Numbered from the stretch's first letter, positions 35,652-45,690 are shown. The stretch: 64,000 nt of DNA from Marinifilum flexuosum (GCF_003610555.1 NZ_RAPQ01000010.1:663117-727116), one strand, 5' to 3'. Notes: generated from the letters alone by a model not told the origin. A program made the numbers and translations.

Positions 35652-36215
35652 ATGAAAGCATACAAATTCATTTTAATTATTGTTTTGATCTCGGTATTAG
35701 CTTGTGAGCAAAATACTGACAACGATATAGAGAAACCAGATTATGAGTTTGTACCTACGGATGTTTTAGTAAAAATTAAAGGATCCTTTACAATCAATAA
35801 AGTCTTTGATTTTATAAATAGCTTAGATCTTGATGTTGAAAACATACACTCACAAGTTTATACATCAAATCTTCCTTCAGATAGTTTGCAGTATGTCCTG
35901 AACTATTTAAATGAAAAGCCATATACCAATGATGGCAACACTTGGTTCGTTAATGGATACTTACATTATCAAACAAAAGTGATAACTATATTTCCTAGGT
36001 TTTTTGATATTAAGAACAAACCCTATCAGTTAGATTGGCTCGATTCTATGAAAATCTTAAAACTAAAAGAACAAACAGAAGGTGAAACCGCTGGTTGTAT
36101 AATTTTCTTTCATGTTCCCGAGGGAAAGGAAATGGAATGGAAAAAGAAATTTGAAAAATATGATTTTGTAGAGTGGGCAGAATTAAATCATATTATTGAT
36201 ATAGAGCTGCACTAA
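35652..36215 (+). CDS. Small lipoprotein, unknown function
   Basis: The 187-residue protein has a lipoprotein signal ending at Cys18 (ISVLAC), then an acidic linker (EQNTDNDIEKPDYE). The rest shows alternating strands and helices (VLVKIKGSFTINKVFDFINS, GCIIFFHVPEGKEMEWKKKF, FVEWAELNHIIDIEL). The pattern of two such beta-alpha-beta units, each ending in an acidic strand, hints at a ferredoxin-like or protease-inhibitor-I9-like fold, but this is a guess. It stands directly right of the 21-nt dyad array. Confidence 0.6.
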   Translation: MKAYKFILIIVLISVLACEQNTDNDIEKPDYEFVPTDVLVKIKGSFTINKVFDFINSLDLDVENIHSQVYTSNLPSDSLQYVLNYLNEKPYTNDGNTWFVNGYLHYQTKVITIFPRFFDIKNKPYQLDWLDSMKILKLKEQTEGETAGCIIFFHVPEGKEMEWKKKFEKYDFVEWAELNHIIDIELH

Positions 36216-36259
36216 TTCATAACAAGTATGAATTTCTTTCTACGCCAAGTTTATAAAAC

Positions 36260-37381
36260 CTACTTCTTCTCAATCTTAATTTCGAACAGCTTAGGCCAGC
36301 GTTTGCCAGTTACAAACATTCTTTGTGTAGCCTCATCCCAGGCAATTCCGTTTAGAACATCGTCGTTTTTGTCTAGGTTAATTCTATCCTTTTTCTTTAG
36401 AATTGTTCCCAAGTGAATGCTACCTTCTACTCTACCCGTTTCAGGATTGATGATTACAATTCGCTCGGTTAACCATACATTGGCATAAATTTTACCATTA
36501 ATGTACTCCAGCTCGTTTAGGTTGGTAACAGCGCCGTTGTTGTCATACACTTCAATGGTACGTTTCTTTCCGTAATTGGTATCATCAAGAAGGGTAAGTA
36601 CATTCGAGCCATCAGAAACTACCAATTCATTATTCATGGCAGTAATTCCCCATCCTTCGCCATTGGTAGTCTGTACTTCGAAGAAATCAATCTGTTCGAA
36701 AGTTTCAGGATCAACCACAAATGCTTTTCGTGCATGCCAGGTTAGCTGTATAATTCTGTTTTTGCTATAGGTAATTCCTTCTCCGAAATATTCCTGCTCC
36801 AAATTTTTAATGGAAATGGCTTCACCATTTTCCAAGCGCACTTTTCTTAAAGACGATTCGCCATGCTGGCCTGTTCCTTCGTACAAAAATCCATCATGAA
36901 AAAACAATCCTTGTGTGTAAGCGCGTCTATCGTGAGGAAATGAATTTACAATTTCGTAAGCATAATCAGCAGGAACTTGATTCGACTTTAAGTTGATGTA
37001 AGTGCTTACCAAACCAACTGTTCCATTTTCATGATAAGCCATCAACTTCATATTGTGCTTACCCATTTTATCCTTTGTTGGCCTCCATTTTAAATTCCAT
37101 GGTTTCGAAGTAATGGTTTGTACCAATTCGCCATCGCCCCACAATTGCAAAGAATCAATATCGCCAGCTTTTTTCTTCGGATGAACCAAAATTTCAATCT
37201 CTTCGCCATAAGCAAATACATCTCCTCTTTTAGGTGCTTTTAATCGCATGCTATTTACAAACTCGATGGTTTTAGCAGCAGGAGCAACTTCCTTTTTCTC
37301 AGTTTCAGGTTTTGTAGCACCATTGTTACCACAGCCTGATAGAATAAAAAATAGAGAAGAGAAGAGAATTTGAAATTTCAT
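36260..37381 (-). CDS. Glutaminyl-peptide cyclotransferase (lipoprotein)
   Basis: The enzyme converts N-terminal Gln of exported proteins to pyroglutamate. The start at 37381 gives a lipoprotein signal ending at Cys17 (FILSGC); an upstream in-frame ATG at 37474 would place 31 unlike residues before it and overlap cysS. An Ig-like domain (about 40-140) precedes the glutamine-cyclotransferase beta-propeller: FPHDRRAYTQGLFFHDGFLYEGTG, LEQEYFGEGITYSKNRIIQLTW, NGEGWGITAMNNELVVSDG and ELEYINGKIYANVWL. In Bacteroidota many Sec-exported proteins, including T9SS cargo, start with Gln after signal cleavage, so this enzyme fits the secretion theme of the region. Confidence 0.9.
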   Translation of the reverse strand: MKFQILFSSLFFILSGCGNNGATKPETEKKEVAPAAKTIEFVNSMRLKAPKRGDVFAYGEEIEILVHPKKKAGDIDSLQLWGDGELVQTITSKPWNLKWRPTKDKMGKHNMKLMAYHENGTVGLVSTYINLKSNQVPADYAYEIVNSFPHDRRAYTQGLFFHDGFLYEGTGQHGESSLRKVRLENGEAISIKNLEQEYFGEGITYSKNRIIQLTWHARKAFVVDPETFEQIDFFEVQTTNGEGWGITAMNNELVVSDGSNVLTLLDDTNYGKKRTIEVYDNNGAVTNLNELEYINGKIYANVWLTERIVIINPETGRVEGSIHLGTILKKKDRINLDKNDDVLNGIAWDEATQRMFVTGKRWPKLFEIKIEKK

Positions 37382-37416
37382 TGTTGTATTTGGTTTAGTG
37401 TTTGGTTTGATAAAAA

Positions 37417-37450
37417 TAAAAAAACTGTCCCGATTACTCAGGACAGTTTC
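37417..37450 (-). terminator. Rho-independent terminator of cysS
   Basis: On the minus strand, AACTGTCC and GGGACAGTT form the stem and seven T follow. It lies directly after the cysS stop and separates cysS from the glutaminyl cyclase gene. Confidence 0.85.
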
Positions 37451-37455
37451 AATGT

Positions 37456-38931
37456 TTATTTTGTGATTTCCCATTCAAAACCATCTTTGGTATCTTTCAC
37501 CACGATGCCTAAATTGGTCAATTCATCTCGTATTTTGTCGGCCGTAGCCCAATCTTTGTTCTTTTTGGCCTCGTTTCTGGTTTCAAGCAAAAAGGCAATT
37601 ACTTTATCAAGCAATTCATTGTTGCCCCCATCATCCGATCCTTCTATCTGCAAACCTAAAACATCAAACACCAAAGTATTGTATAGTGTTTTCAGGCTTT
37701 CCAAATCTTCAGCAGTAATACTTTCTGTTCCTGCTGCCAACGAGTTAATCATTTTCACACCATCAAAAAGGTGAGCGATTAATATTGGCGTGTTCAAGTC
37801 ATCGTTCAATGCCTCGTAACATTTGGTTTTCAAATCAGCAACATTAATGCTCGAAGAAGCTGATGCCTGGATTTTATCTAAAGTAGCAATTGCAGCCATC
37901 ATTCTGTTGAATCCTTTCTCCGCAGCTCTTAATGCATCGTTCGAGAAATCAAGCGGACTGCGATAATGTGCTTGCAACATGAAGAAACGAACGGTCATTG
38001 GGCTATAAGCCTGATCTAACACATCGTTTTCGCCCGAAAACATGTTCGAAAGTGTAATAAAGTTGCCCAAGGATTTACCCATTTTCTGACCATTAATGGT
38101 AATCATGTTGTTGTGCATCCAATATTTTACAGCTTCCTTGCCGTTTGCTCCAGTTGATTGCGCAATTTCACATTCGTGGTGAGGGAATTGTAAATCTAAT
38201 CCACCTCCGTGAATATCGAACTGTTCACCTAAATATTTCTCTCCCATAGCAGTACATTCCAAGTGCCATCCTGGGAAACCATCACTCCATTTCGATGGCC
38301 AACGCATGATATGCTCTGGTGCAGCTTTCTTCCATAGAGCAAAGTCAAATGAGTTTTTCTTCTCGCTCTGACCATCCAATTCACGAGTATTCGAGATCAA
38401 CTCCTCAATCTTACGACCTGACAATTTTCCGTACTCATGTTTTTTGCTGTAAGCTTCTACATCAAAATAGATAGAACCATTGCTTTCGTATGCAAAACCA
38501 TTGTCCAGTAATTTGTCAATCACTTCCATTTGCTCAATGATATGACCCGATGCACGTGGCTCGATACTTGGCTTACGTACATTCAAATCGTCCATATCCT
38601 TGTGGTAACGATCGGTAAAATATTGAACAACTTCCATTGGTTCAAGCTGCTCTAAACGAGCTTTCTTAGCAATTTTATCTTCTCCCTCATCGGCATCGTT
38701 CACCAAGTGACCAACATCGGTAATGTTACGAACGTAGCGAACTTTATACTCTAAATGAGTAAGATATCTAAAAAGTAAATCGAAAGTAATTGCAGGACGA
38801 GCATGACCTAAATGAGCATCGCCATAAACTGTAGGACCACAAACATACAAACCAACAAATGGTGCGTTAAGTGGTTCGAACAATTCTTTCTTTCGCTTTA
38901 GTGTATTATAAATGAACAACTTGTTTTCCAT
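37456..38931 (-). CDS. cysS: Cysteinyl-tRNA synthetase
   Basis: CysS charges tRNA-Cys. The 491 residues show the class I HIGH motif as HLGH (40-43), the zinc-binding Cys31 in LYVCGPTVY, a second zinc-ligand segment ([15 protein letters not shown] with [18 protein letters not shown]) and the KMSKS loop as KMGKS in [11 protein letters not shown]. Length and order are normal. It is monocistronic, with its own terminator. Confidence 0.97.
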   Translation of the reverse strand: MENKLFIYNTLKRKKELFEPLNAPFVGLYVCGPTVYGDAHLGHARPAITFDLLFRYLTHLEYKVRYVRNITDVGHLVNDADEGEDKIAKKARLEQLEPMEVVQYFTDRYHKDMDDLNVRKPSIEPRASGHIIEQMEVIDKLLDNGFAYESNGSIYFDVEAYSKKHEYGKLSGRKIEELISNTRELDGQSEKKNSFDFALWKKAAPEHIMRWPSKWSDGFPGWHLECTAMGEKYLGEQFDIHGGGLDLQFPHHECEIAQSTGANGKEAVKYWMHNNMITINGQKMGKSLGNFITLSNMFSGENDVLDQAYSPMTVRFFMLQAHYRSPLDFSNDALRAAEKGFNRMMAAIATLDKIQASASSSINVADLKTKCYEALNDDLNTPILIAHLFDGVKMINSLAAGTESITAEDLESLKTLYNTLVFDVLGLQIEGSDDGGNNELLDKVIAFLLETRNEAKKNKDWATADKIRDELTNLGIVVKDTKDGFEWEITK

Positions 38932-39069
38932 ATCCGTAATGTAATTCGAATTTTTGTTTGGGGCTGTAAAATTATAAAAAATTATGGCTCTTGTGGCTTA
39001 TTCTTGTCAATATCTTTAGATTCCTGATAGATAGCTAAGCATAGTTTAATAATTATTTTACCTAAGTTT

Positions 39070-39100
39070 TTGCTGAAATAGATTTGTACTTCTATCTTTG
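39070..39100 (+). promoter_or_regulatory. Strong Bacteroidota-type promoter of rnr
   Basis: TTG at 39070-39072, within a T-rich stretch, is followed after exactly 20 nt by TATCTTTG at 39093-39100. Both boxes and the spacing are ideal. The transcript would begin near 39107 and give rnr a leader of about 260 nt, with an 8-bp hairpin (39343-39362) ending 7 nt before the start codon. The 438-bp gap from 38932 to 39369 holds no other convincing feature. Confidence 0.65.
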
Positions 39101-39369
39101 TCACAGCAATACCGCACTTGAACATCTTGTTTGGTAGTAATTTCGACAAGATTGATAATTCCGGATTTACCTCTCGAACGGAATTTTATCAGAACTCAAC
39201 AAAACGTACTACAAATATGATTTTTAGTACAATTCTGCATTTGTATTTTATGCAGATAATAAAAAGTAAAAGAGAAGTAATGAGTTCAATACCCATTTTT
39301 AAGATTATTATCACTACATTAATAATTGGGTAAAAGCTCACAAAATCTTATGGCTAAGATTTAAAAGAT

Positions 39370-41523
39370 ATGACTAGAAAAAAAAGAAAACAATCAGGTC
39401 AAAGATATAATCGCAAAAGCTTAGAAAATCTAATTGTAGGGATTTTCAGCAACAATCCTGAGAAAACATTTAACTACAAGCAAGTTTCCAGACAATTGGA
39501 AATTAAGGAAATAGGAGTAAAACAATTGGTGGTAGGCATTCTGTATGACCTTACCGATTTGGATTTCCTTCACGAAGTTTCAACTGGCAAGTTTAAACTA
39601 AAATCGAAAATTGGTCACATCACCGGAACTGTGGATATGACCGCAAGAGGCGCTGCCTTTATTGTTTCTGATGATTTGGAAGAAGATGTATTTGTATCGC
39701 AGGCCAATTTGAATCGTGCACTTCATGGCGATGTGGTAAAAGTATACCTATACGCCAGAAGAAAAAGTAAACAACCTGAAGGCGAAGTGGTGGAAATCGT
39801 AAAGAGAAAGAAAACCACTTTTGTGGGGATCATCGAAATTTCGAAGAACTATGCCTTCCTGATTTCCGATAGCAGACAAATGCCTTACGATATCTTTTTA
39901 CCACTTACCAAACTAAATGGTGCACAAGATGGTGAAAAAGCAATTGTACAAATCACCGAATGGCCGAGGAAATCGAAAAACCCGGTTGGACAGGTGGTAA
40001 ATGTTCTTGGTAAACCAGGTGAAAATGATACGGAAATGCATGCAATTTTGGCTGAGTACGATTTGCCTTACCAGTTTCCTGAGAAAGTAAACGAAGCAGC
40101 TGAATTGATCTCTGATAAGATTACAGAGGAAGAAATTGCCTTGCGAAGAGATTTCAGAGAGATTACCACTTTCACCATCGATCCACATGATGCCAAAGAC
40201 TTTGATGATGCATTATCATTGAGAAAATTGGAGAATGGAAATTGGGAAGTGGGTGTTCACATTGCTGATGTTACCCACTATGTGAAAAAAGGAAGCATTA
40301 TTGAGAAGGAAGCATTCGATAGAGCAACTTCGGTGTATTTGGTTGACCGAGTAGTACCAATGTTGCCGGAACGACTTTCCAATGGTGTCTGTTCTCTACG
40401 ACCAAATGAAGAAAAACTAACCTTCTCTGCTGTTTTTGAAATGAATGACAAAGCAGAGGTATTGGATACCTGGATTGGTAGAACCGTTATCAATTCGGAC
40501 AGAAGGTTTACCTACGAAGAAGCACAGCAAGTAATCGAAACAGGCGAAGGTGACTTTAAAGAAGAGGTTCTTTGCTTAGATCGATTGGCTAAAATTCTTC
40601 GCGAAAAACGTTTCAAAAAAGGAGCTATCGACTTTGATCGATATGAAGTAAAGTTCGATATTGATGAGAAAGGAAAACCTACACGTGTATTCTTTAAAGA
40701 ATCAAAAGATTCAAACAAACTGATTGAAGAGTTCATGTTGCTTGCAAATAAGAAGGTTGCCGAATCGGTTGGTAGAGTAGCAAAAGGTATAAAAGCAAAA
40801 ACATTTATATACAGAACCCATGATCAACCAAATCCTGATAAGTTGAATTCGTTCAACCAATTCATTCGCAAGTTTGGATATGGAATCAAAACTGCCAATG
40901 CTAAAGCAATCTCAACTTCTTTGAATAACCTATTGCATGATGTAAAAGGTGAAAACATTCAGAATTTGGTGGAAACTTTGGCAATCCGATCGATGGCAAA
41001 AGCAGAATATTCTACTGTAAATATTGGTCATTATGGTTTGCATTTCGATCACTACTCACACTTTACCTCGCCAATTCGTCGTTACCCTGATATGATGGCG
41101 CATCGACTATTGGAAAAATATGCGAATGGCAGCAAATCGGTAAATGCAGACAAGTACGAAGAATTTTGTCAGCACTGCAGCGAAATGGAACAAAAGGCAG
41201 CAAATGCCGAACGTTCTTCCATCAAGTACAAGCAGGTTGAATTTATGCAAGATCACCTGGGCCAAGAATTCGAAGGAACCATTTCTGGTGTTACCGAATG
41301 GGGATTCTATGTAGAAATCGATGAAAACAAGTGCGAAGGAATGGTTTCTATCCGAGAGCTGGAGGATGATTTCTATGAATTCGACGAAGACAACTACTGC
41401 ATTGTTGGTCGTCATCATCGTAAGATCTACCAATTGGGAGATAAGATTAACATACGCGTTGCCAAGGCCAATCTGGTTGCAAAACAATTGGATTTTGTTC
41501 TGGCAGACAAGGCAGAATTTTAA
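39370..41523 (+). CDS. rnr: Ribonuclease R (RNB family 3'-5' exoribonuclease)
   Basis: RNase R degrades structured RNA. The 717 residues include an N-terminal winged helix (SLENLIVGIFSNNPEKTFNYK), two cold-shock domains (GTVDMTARGAAFIVSDD and the FVGIIEISKNYAFLI region), and the RNB catalytic domain with IDPHDAKDFDDALS carrying the catalytic Asp cluster, HIADVTHYV and LLANKKVAE. YGLHFDHYSHFTSPIRRYPD and a C-terminal S1 domain (EFEGTISGVTEWGFYVEI) follow. Length is slightly below E. coli RNase R and typical for the phylum. A terminator follows. Confidence 0.96.
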   Translation: MTRKKRKQSGQRYNRKSLENLIVGIFSNNPEKTFNYKQVSRQLEIKEIGVKQLVVGILYDLTDLDFLHEVSTGKFKLKSKIGHITGTVDMTARGAAFIVSDDLEEDVFVSQANLNRALHGDVVKVYLYARRKSKQPEGEVVEIVKRKKTTFVGIIEISKNYAFLISDSRQMPYDIFLPLTKLNGAQDGEKAIVQITEWPRKSKNPVGQVVNVLGKPGENDTEMHAILAEYDLPYQFPEKVNEAAELISDKITEEEIALRRDFREITTFTIDPHDAKDFDDALSLRKLENGNWEVGVHIADVTHYVKKGSIIEKEAFDRATSVYLVDRVVPMLPERLSNGVCSLRPNEEKLTFSAVFEMNDKAEVLDTWIGRTVINSDRRFTYEEAQQVIETGEGDFKEEVLCLDRLAKILREKRFKKGAIDFDRYEVKFDIDEKGKPTRVFFKESKDSNKLIEEFMLLANKKVAESVGRVAKGIKAKTFIYRTHDQPNPDKLNSFNQFIRKFGYGIKTANAKAISTSLNNLLHDVKGENIQNLVETLAIRSMAKAEYSTVNIGHYGLHFDHYSHFTSPIRRYPDMMAHRLLEKYANGSKSVNADKYEEFCQHCSEMEQKAANAERSSIKYKQVEFMQDHLGQEFEGTISGVTEWGFYVEIDENKCEGMVSIRELEDDFYEFDEDNYCIVGRHHRKIYQLGDKINIRVAKANLVAKQLDFVLADKAEF

Positions 41524-41553
41524 AAGGAAAGTTAATATCTTAATAAATCATAA

Positions 41554-41588
41554 AAGAAAGCTCGGGATTTCATACATCCGAGCTTTTT
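41554..41588 (+). terminator. Rho-independent terminator of rnr
   Basis: AAAGCTCGG and CCGAGCTTT form a 9-bp stem with a 12-nt loop followed by T5, about 30 nt past the stop. Confidence 0.85.
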
Positions 41589-41676
41589 GTGTAATTTTGG
41601 TTGTAGAGCTTAATATTTGTGCTACCACAAAAGCTACACTGATTAAGATCTGATAAACAAAACACTACTGTTCCGC

Positions 41677-43029
41677 ATGAAGAGAATACTAATTATAGAC
41701 GATGATGCTACCATATGCCTGATGCTTCAGGGATTGCTTAAACGTAAAGGATTTGATGCCGACACTGTTTTCTCGGCAGGTGAGGCCATTAAAAAGCTAG
41801 AAATTGAAACTTTTGATCTGGTTTTAAGCGATTTTCGATTACCTGATTTTGATGGTTTGGAACTTTTGCAGAAAATCAAAGCCATGCATCCATCGGTTCC
41901 TGTAATTATCATGACTTCATATGCAGATATTCGCACAGCGGTGAGTGCCATAAAAATGGGAGCATTCGAGTATGTTACCAAACCTTTAAATCCTGATGAG
42001 ATTTTATTGCTGATCAACTCAGCATTGGAAAAAGCTCAGGAAAAACAGGAAGCTCCTAAGAAGAAGGAAAAAAAGAAGAAACCAGCTGTTGATTTTGTTC
42101 GTGGTGAAAGTTCAAGCTCTCTTCAAATCGATCAATACATCCGCTTGGTAGCTCCTACCGACATGTCGGTAATTATAGAAGGTGAAAGTGGAACAGGGAA
42201 AGAGATTGCAGCCAGAAGAATTCACGCTGAAAGCAATCGAAAAGGAAAAACTTTTGTAGCTGTAGATTGTGGTGCATTATCAACAGATTTGGCAGGAAGT
42301 GAATTGTTTGGTCATGTAAAAGGATCGTTTACAGGAGCAATTACCGATAAGGAAGGTCAGTTTGAAGCTGCCAAAGGTGGTACACTTTTTCTGGATGAAA
42401 TCGGAAATCTATCATACGAAATTCAGGTGAAGTTACTTCGTGCTCTGCAAGAAAGAAAAGTTCGCAGAATTGGCAGTAACAAAGACATTGATGTGGATGT
42501 AAGAATTGTGGTTGCAACCAATGAAGATTTGGCTTTATCGGTAAACAAAGGTGATTTTAGAGAAGATTTGTATCACAGGTTAAACGAGTTTAAAATTACA
42601 GTTCCTGCACTAAGAAATCGTGATGAAGACATTGTTTTGTTTGCCAATTACTTTTTGGATTTATCGAACAATGAACTCAAAAAGGAGGTTGACAAATTCT
42701 CTGATGAAGTTTTGGATAAATTCAGAACCTATTCCTGGCCAGGTAACCTCCGTGAACTTCGTAATGTAGTGCGTCGTTCAGTACTATTAAGTCAGGGAGA
42801 TCAGGTTGAAATCATCAGTTTGCCAACCGAAATTCTGAACGATCAACCAAAAAATGATGTTGTAATCGAAGGGTCGAACTTGAAGTTGATTCAGGCAGCA
42901 AACGAAAAAGAGTTGATCATCTCAACTTTACGCAAAGTTAATTTCAACAAATCTAAAGCTGCTCGTTTATTAAATATCGACAGAAAAACACTTTATAATA
43001 AGATTAAACAATACGGGATTGAGGTATAA
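41677..43029 (+). CDS. NtrC-family sigma-54-dependent response regulator
   Basis: The 450-residue regulator has a receiver domain (DDD at 8-10, phospho-acceptor Asp52 in VLSDFRLP), a Lys-rich linker, an AAA+ ATPase (Walker A GESGTGKE at 169-176, Walker B-region GGTLFLDEIGNL, arginine-finger region), and a Fis-type helix-turn-helix at the end (NKSKAARLLNIDRKTLYNKI). The sigma-54 contact loop is GSFTGA (216-221) instead of GAFTGA, a conservative change. It should activate sigma-54 promoters when phosphorylated. It is convergent with the hybrid kinase with one base between the stops, so the kinase is a natural partner candidate (inference). Confidence 0.93.
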   Translation: MKRILIIDDDATICLMLQGLLKRKGFDADTVFSAGEAIKKLEIETFDLVLSDFRLPDFDGLELLQKIKAMHPSVPVIIMTSYADIRTAVSAIKMGAFEYVTKPLNPDEILLLINSALEKAQEKQEAPKKKEKKKKPAVDFVRGESSSSLQIDQYIRLVAPTDMSVIIEGESGTGKEIAARRIHAESNRKGKTFVAVDCGALSTDLAGSELFGHVKGSFTGAITDKEGQFEAAKGGTLFLDEIGNLSYEIQVKLLRALQERKVRRIGSNKDIDVDVRIVVATNEDLALSVNKGDFREDLYHRLNEFKITVPALRNRDEDIVLFANYFLDLSNNELKKEVDKFSDEVLDKFRTYSWPGNLRELRNVVRRSVLLSQGDQVEIISLPTEILNDQPKNDVVIEGSNLKLIQAANEKELIISTLRKVNFNKSKAARLLNIDRKTLYNKIKQYGIEV

Positions 43030-43030
43030 A

Positions 43031-45568
43031 TCATACCACCATTTCATCTGCAATGGATGAAATTACAATTTGAGAGTTTTGCTCTACCTCATCAACCAAC
43101 TCATTGATATAATCCGGAGATTCAACAACTTCGGATTTTTTATGCAATAAATCTTCCAATTCCTTAAGCAATGGCGCAACGCTCACCACTTTTAACTGAT
43201 TAAAAGAGCTCAACATTTTATGCGCAATGGATCCTATTTCCAGATAATTTTTTTCATCAGTTGCTTCACGAAGGGCATTTAAATTTTCCTTTGCTGAATC
43301 TATAAACTGATTTAAAATTTGGTTAATTAATTCAGGATCATCCGAAGTAAACTGCTTAATTTGAGAAAGGTCAAAAAGTGGTTCATCTTCTATAACAGTG
43401 ATATCAATGTCATTAATCTTTGGTTGTGCTTCGTACTCTCCTAATAAAAGTTCGCTTATCATCGAACGCAGAAGTTCTTCATCAAAAGGTTTTACCAAAC
43501 ATTCAGTCATTCCTGACGAAATGTATTGCTTTAAATCTGATTCCAACACGTTTGCAGTTAGTGCAACAATGGGAATATCCTTATAGCTATTATTCAGTTC
43601 TCGCACCTTACGACATAGTTCAATTCCTCCCATTTTGGGCATATGAATATCAGTCAGAATCATATCGTAATGGTTCTTCTGAATCAAATTCCAAGCTTTC
43701 TCTCCATTGTCAACAAATTCTGCTTTTAAATTCCATGTATTAAAAATGGTTTGCAGCAATAGCAAACTGTAATCATCATCATCGGCAATCAAGAAATGTT
43801 TATCCTTAAGCTCTTCAGAGATCGATATTTTTTGCTGGATAATTGTTTCCTCAACTGATTTTATAGCCTCTTTTAATGGCAATCGTAATGTAAAAGTTGA
43901 TCCATTCTTCAATTCACTGTCAACAAATAAATCTCCACCCAATAAAACAGCCAATCGTCTACTAATTGCTAAACCTAAACCTGTTCCACCATATTTTCTC
44001 GCCGAAAAAGAATCAGCCTGACTAAAATCTTCGAATATACTTTCCTGCTTGTCTTCAGCAATTCCAATTCCCGTATCTTCAACATCAACCTCAAACAAAA
44101 AAGAATCACCTTCAGATATTACGGATGCTCTTATCATCACTTGTCCTTCCTCTGTAAATTTTATTGCATTCGAACCTAAATTCAAAAGAATTTGCTTGAT
44201 ACGGAATGGATCACTCAACAAGCGAATGTTATTTTCTCCGGTATATTCAATTTCGAAATCAAGATTCTTGTTAGTGGCATTAACTTTCAAAAGGTCATAT
44301 ACCTCATACACCAAAGCCTGAGGATTAAAATTGATACTTTCCACATGTAGTTTACCAGCCTCTATTTTAGAAAGATCAAGTATTTCATTTACCAATCCAA
44401 GCAAATGTTTGGATGAACTCTTCAAAACACTTACAAAATTCTTTTGCTTCTTTTCCAAATTGGTTTTATTCAACTGATTGGTAAAACCAATAATAGCATT
44501 CAAAGGAGTTCTAATTTCATGACTCATGGTTGCCAGAAAATCTTCCTTCACCTTCGCCAATTTTTCAGCTTTTCCTTTAGCAATAATTAACTCAGAACGA
44601 TAATAATTACTCTTAGATATATCGGTTAGAATAAAAATGATGAACAAAACACCTAAGACCAATCCAACAATAATGATAATAGAGATAATCGAAATGGTAT
44701 TGCTTGCAATTTGTTTTGCCTTATCGGATTCTTTCTGTAGTTGATTAAATCGTTCGGATTCCAACTGCCTTAACAGCAATTTAATTTTATCCCAAATAAT
44801 TGTATTTTCTTCTACCAGGCGAAGTTCCTCTCTGTATACAATCTCTCTATTTAATTTTTCTATTTCCTGAGCTCTTTCCAACTGATCCTGTAAGCTCATC
44901 AACAAACTATCTGACTGAGGCAAATAACTTGTATCCACCTGCACTTCGGTTCGTTGGATCACGGTTTCTAAAGTATCTACCTTTTCTTTTTTTCCCAATA
45001 ATCGATTAAAGAAATTGTTTTTCTTGGGTTTTACCTTTTTAGCTGTTTTTACTGTATCTAGAATGGTAGTTTTAGTTGTTGTAGTTTTAATTTGTGTTTT
45101 TGCTGAATCGGTAGCCTCACTCAATTGCCTCATTGCATTTTGCGAAAGGTTTACGCGCTCTTTAGACTGCTTCAACTTCACAAATTTTTCCAATTTTTCA
45201 GCTCTTTCCTCCAATAAATAATTCATTGAATCTATCAATACAATCGCTCTTCCTGAATCTGGACTAAATTTTCTTAGCGAATCCAAATCATTCTGAATCT
45301 CAATAATATTCTCGTAGAAGTTAGCCAGAAACTTTTCCTCCCTGGTTAAAGAATACACTCTGATCTTATTTTCTGCCTCCGACAAATTTGTAAGCACCCG
45401 ATTCATTCTGGTAATTTCAGCATCAGGTTTTGATAGTATGGCTACTGAATGAAGTAGTTTATTATATGCTTTGTTTGCGATAAATAATGAAGCCACAATG
45501 GCCAGGAATACTAAAATGTATCCTAGAACAACTTTTATTTTAATGTTACTTCTTTTCTCTGGACTCAT
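43031..45568 (-). CDS. Hybrid sensor histidine kinase with receiver and HPt domains
   Basis: The 845-residue membrane kinase has two transmembrane helices (about 10-30 and 290-312) around a largely helical periplasmic sensor that holds a Lys/Thr-rich insert (about 165-205). The cytoplasmic part contains HisKA with His350 in SHEIRTP, an HATPase with N box (LGSNAIKFTEEG), G1 (DTGIGIAEDKQ) and GGTGLGLAISRRL, a receiver with Asp640 (LTDIHMPKMGG), and a C-terminal HPt with His783 (IAHKM). This is a full His-Asp-His phosphorelay that can hand phosphate to a separate regulator, for example the convergent NtrC-type protein. A pair of palindromes lies upstream of its start. Confidence 0.93.
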   Translation of the reverse strand: MSPEKRSNIKIKVVLGYILVFLAIVASLFIANKAYNKLLHSVAILSKPDAEITRMNRVLTNLSEAENKIRVYSLTREEKFLANFYENIIEIQNDLDSLRKFSPDSGRAIVLIDSMNYLLEERAEKLEKFVKLKQSKERVNLSQNAMRQLSEATDSAKTQIKTTTTKTTILDTVKTAKKVKPKKNNFFNRLLGKKEKVDTLETVIQRTEVQVDTSYLPQSDSLLMSLQDQLERAQEIEKLNREIVYREELRLVEENTIIWDKIKLLLRQLESERFNQLQKESDKAKQIASNTISIISIIIIVGLVLGVLFIIFILTDISKSNYYRSELIIAKGKAEKLAKVKEDFLATMSHEIRTPLNAIIGFTNQLNKTNLEKKQKNFVSVLKSSSKHLLGLVNEILDLSKIEAGKLHVESINFNPQALVYEVYDLLKVNATNKNLDFEIEYTGENNIRLLSDPFRIKQILLNLGSNAIKFTEEGQVMIRASVISEGDSFLFEVDVEDTGIGIAEDKQESIFEDFSQADSFSARKYGGTGLGLAISRRLAVLLGGDLFVDSELKNGSTFTLRLPLKEAIKSVEETIIQQKISISEELKDKHFLIADDDDYSLLLLQTIFNTWNLKAEFVDNGEKAWNLIQKNHYDMILTDIHMPKMGGIELCRKVRELNNSYKDIPIVALTANVLESDLKQYISSGMTECLVKPFDEELLRSMISELLLGEYEAQPKINDIDITVIEDEPLFDLSQIKQFTSDDPELINQILNQFIDSAKENLNALREATDEKNYLEIGSIAHKMLSSFNQLKVVSVAPLLKELEDLLHKKSEVVESPDYINELVDEVEQNSQIVISSIADEMVV

Positions 45569-45654
45569 AGGTTTGCTTTCTTATTTTCCTCAACCTAGTA
45601 AAGTTAAAAAAGATTTTTCTAAGTAAAACTGGTTGTGCAGAACAATCACACTGT

Positions 45655-45690
45655 TTCCACACTTGTGGAATATTTACACGAAAAGTGTAG
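45655..45690. promoter_or_regulatory. Adjacent palindromes upstream of the hybrid kinase
   Basis: TTCCACA-CT-TGTGGAA (45655-45670) is a perfect 7-bp inverted repeat; TTTACAC-GAAA-AGTGTAG follows directly (about 45673-45690) as a second dyad. They lie 90-120 bp upstream of the minus-strand kinase start and could be operator sites. Apart from these, the 318-bp gap (45569-45886) shows only AT-rich leader sequence. Confidence 0.4.

Noticed and set aside
39118..39333. 71-codon ORF with TTG start in the rnr leader
   Set aside because: Low-complexity composition with no recognised family, and it lies inside a probable 5' leader. A small leader peptide cannot be excluded.
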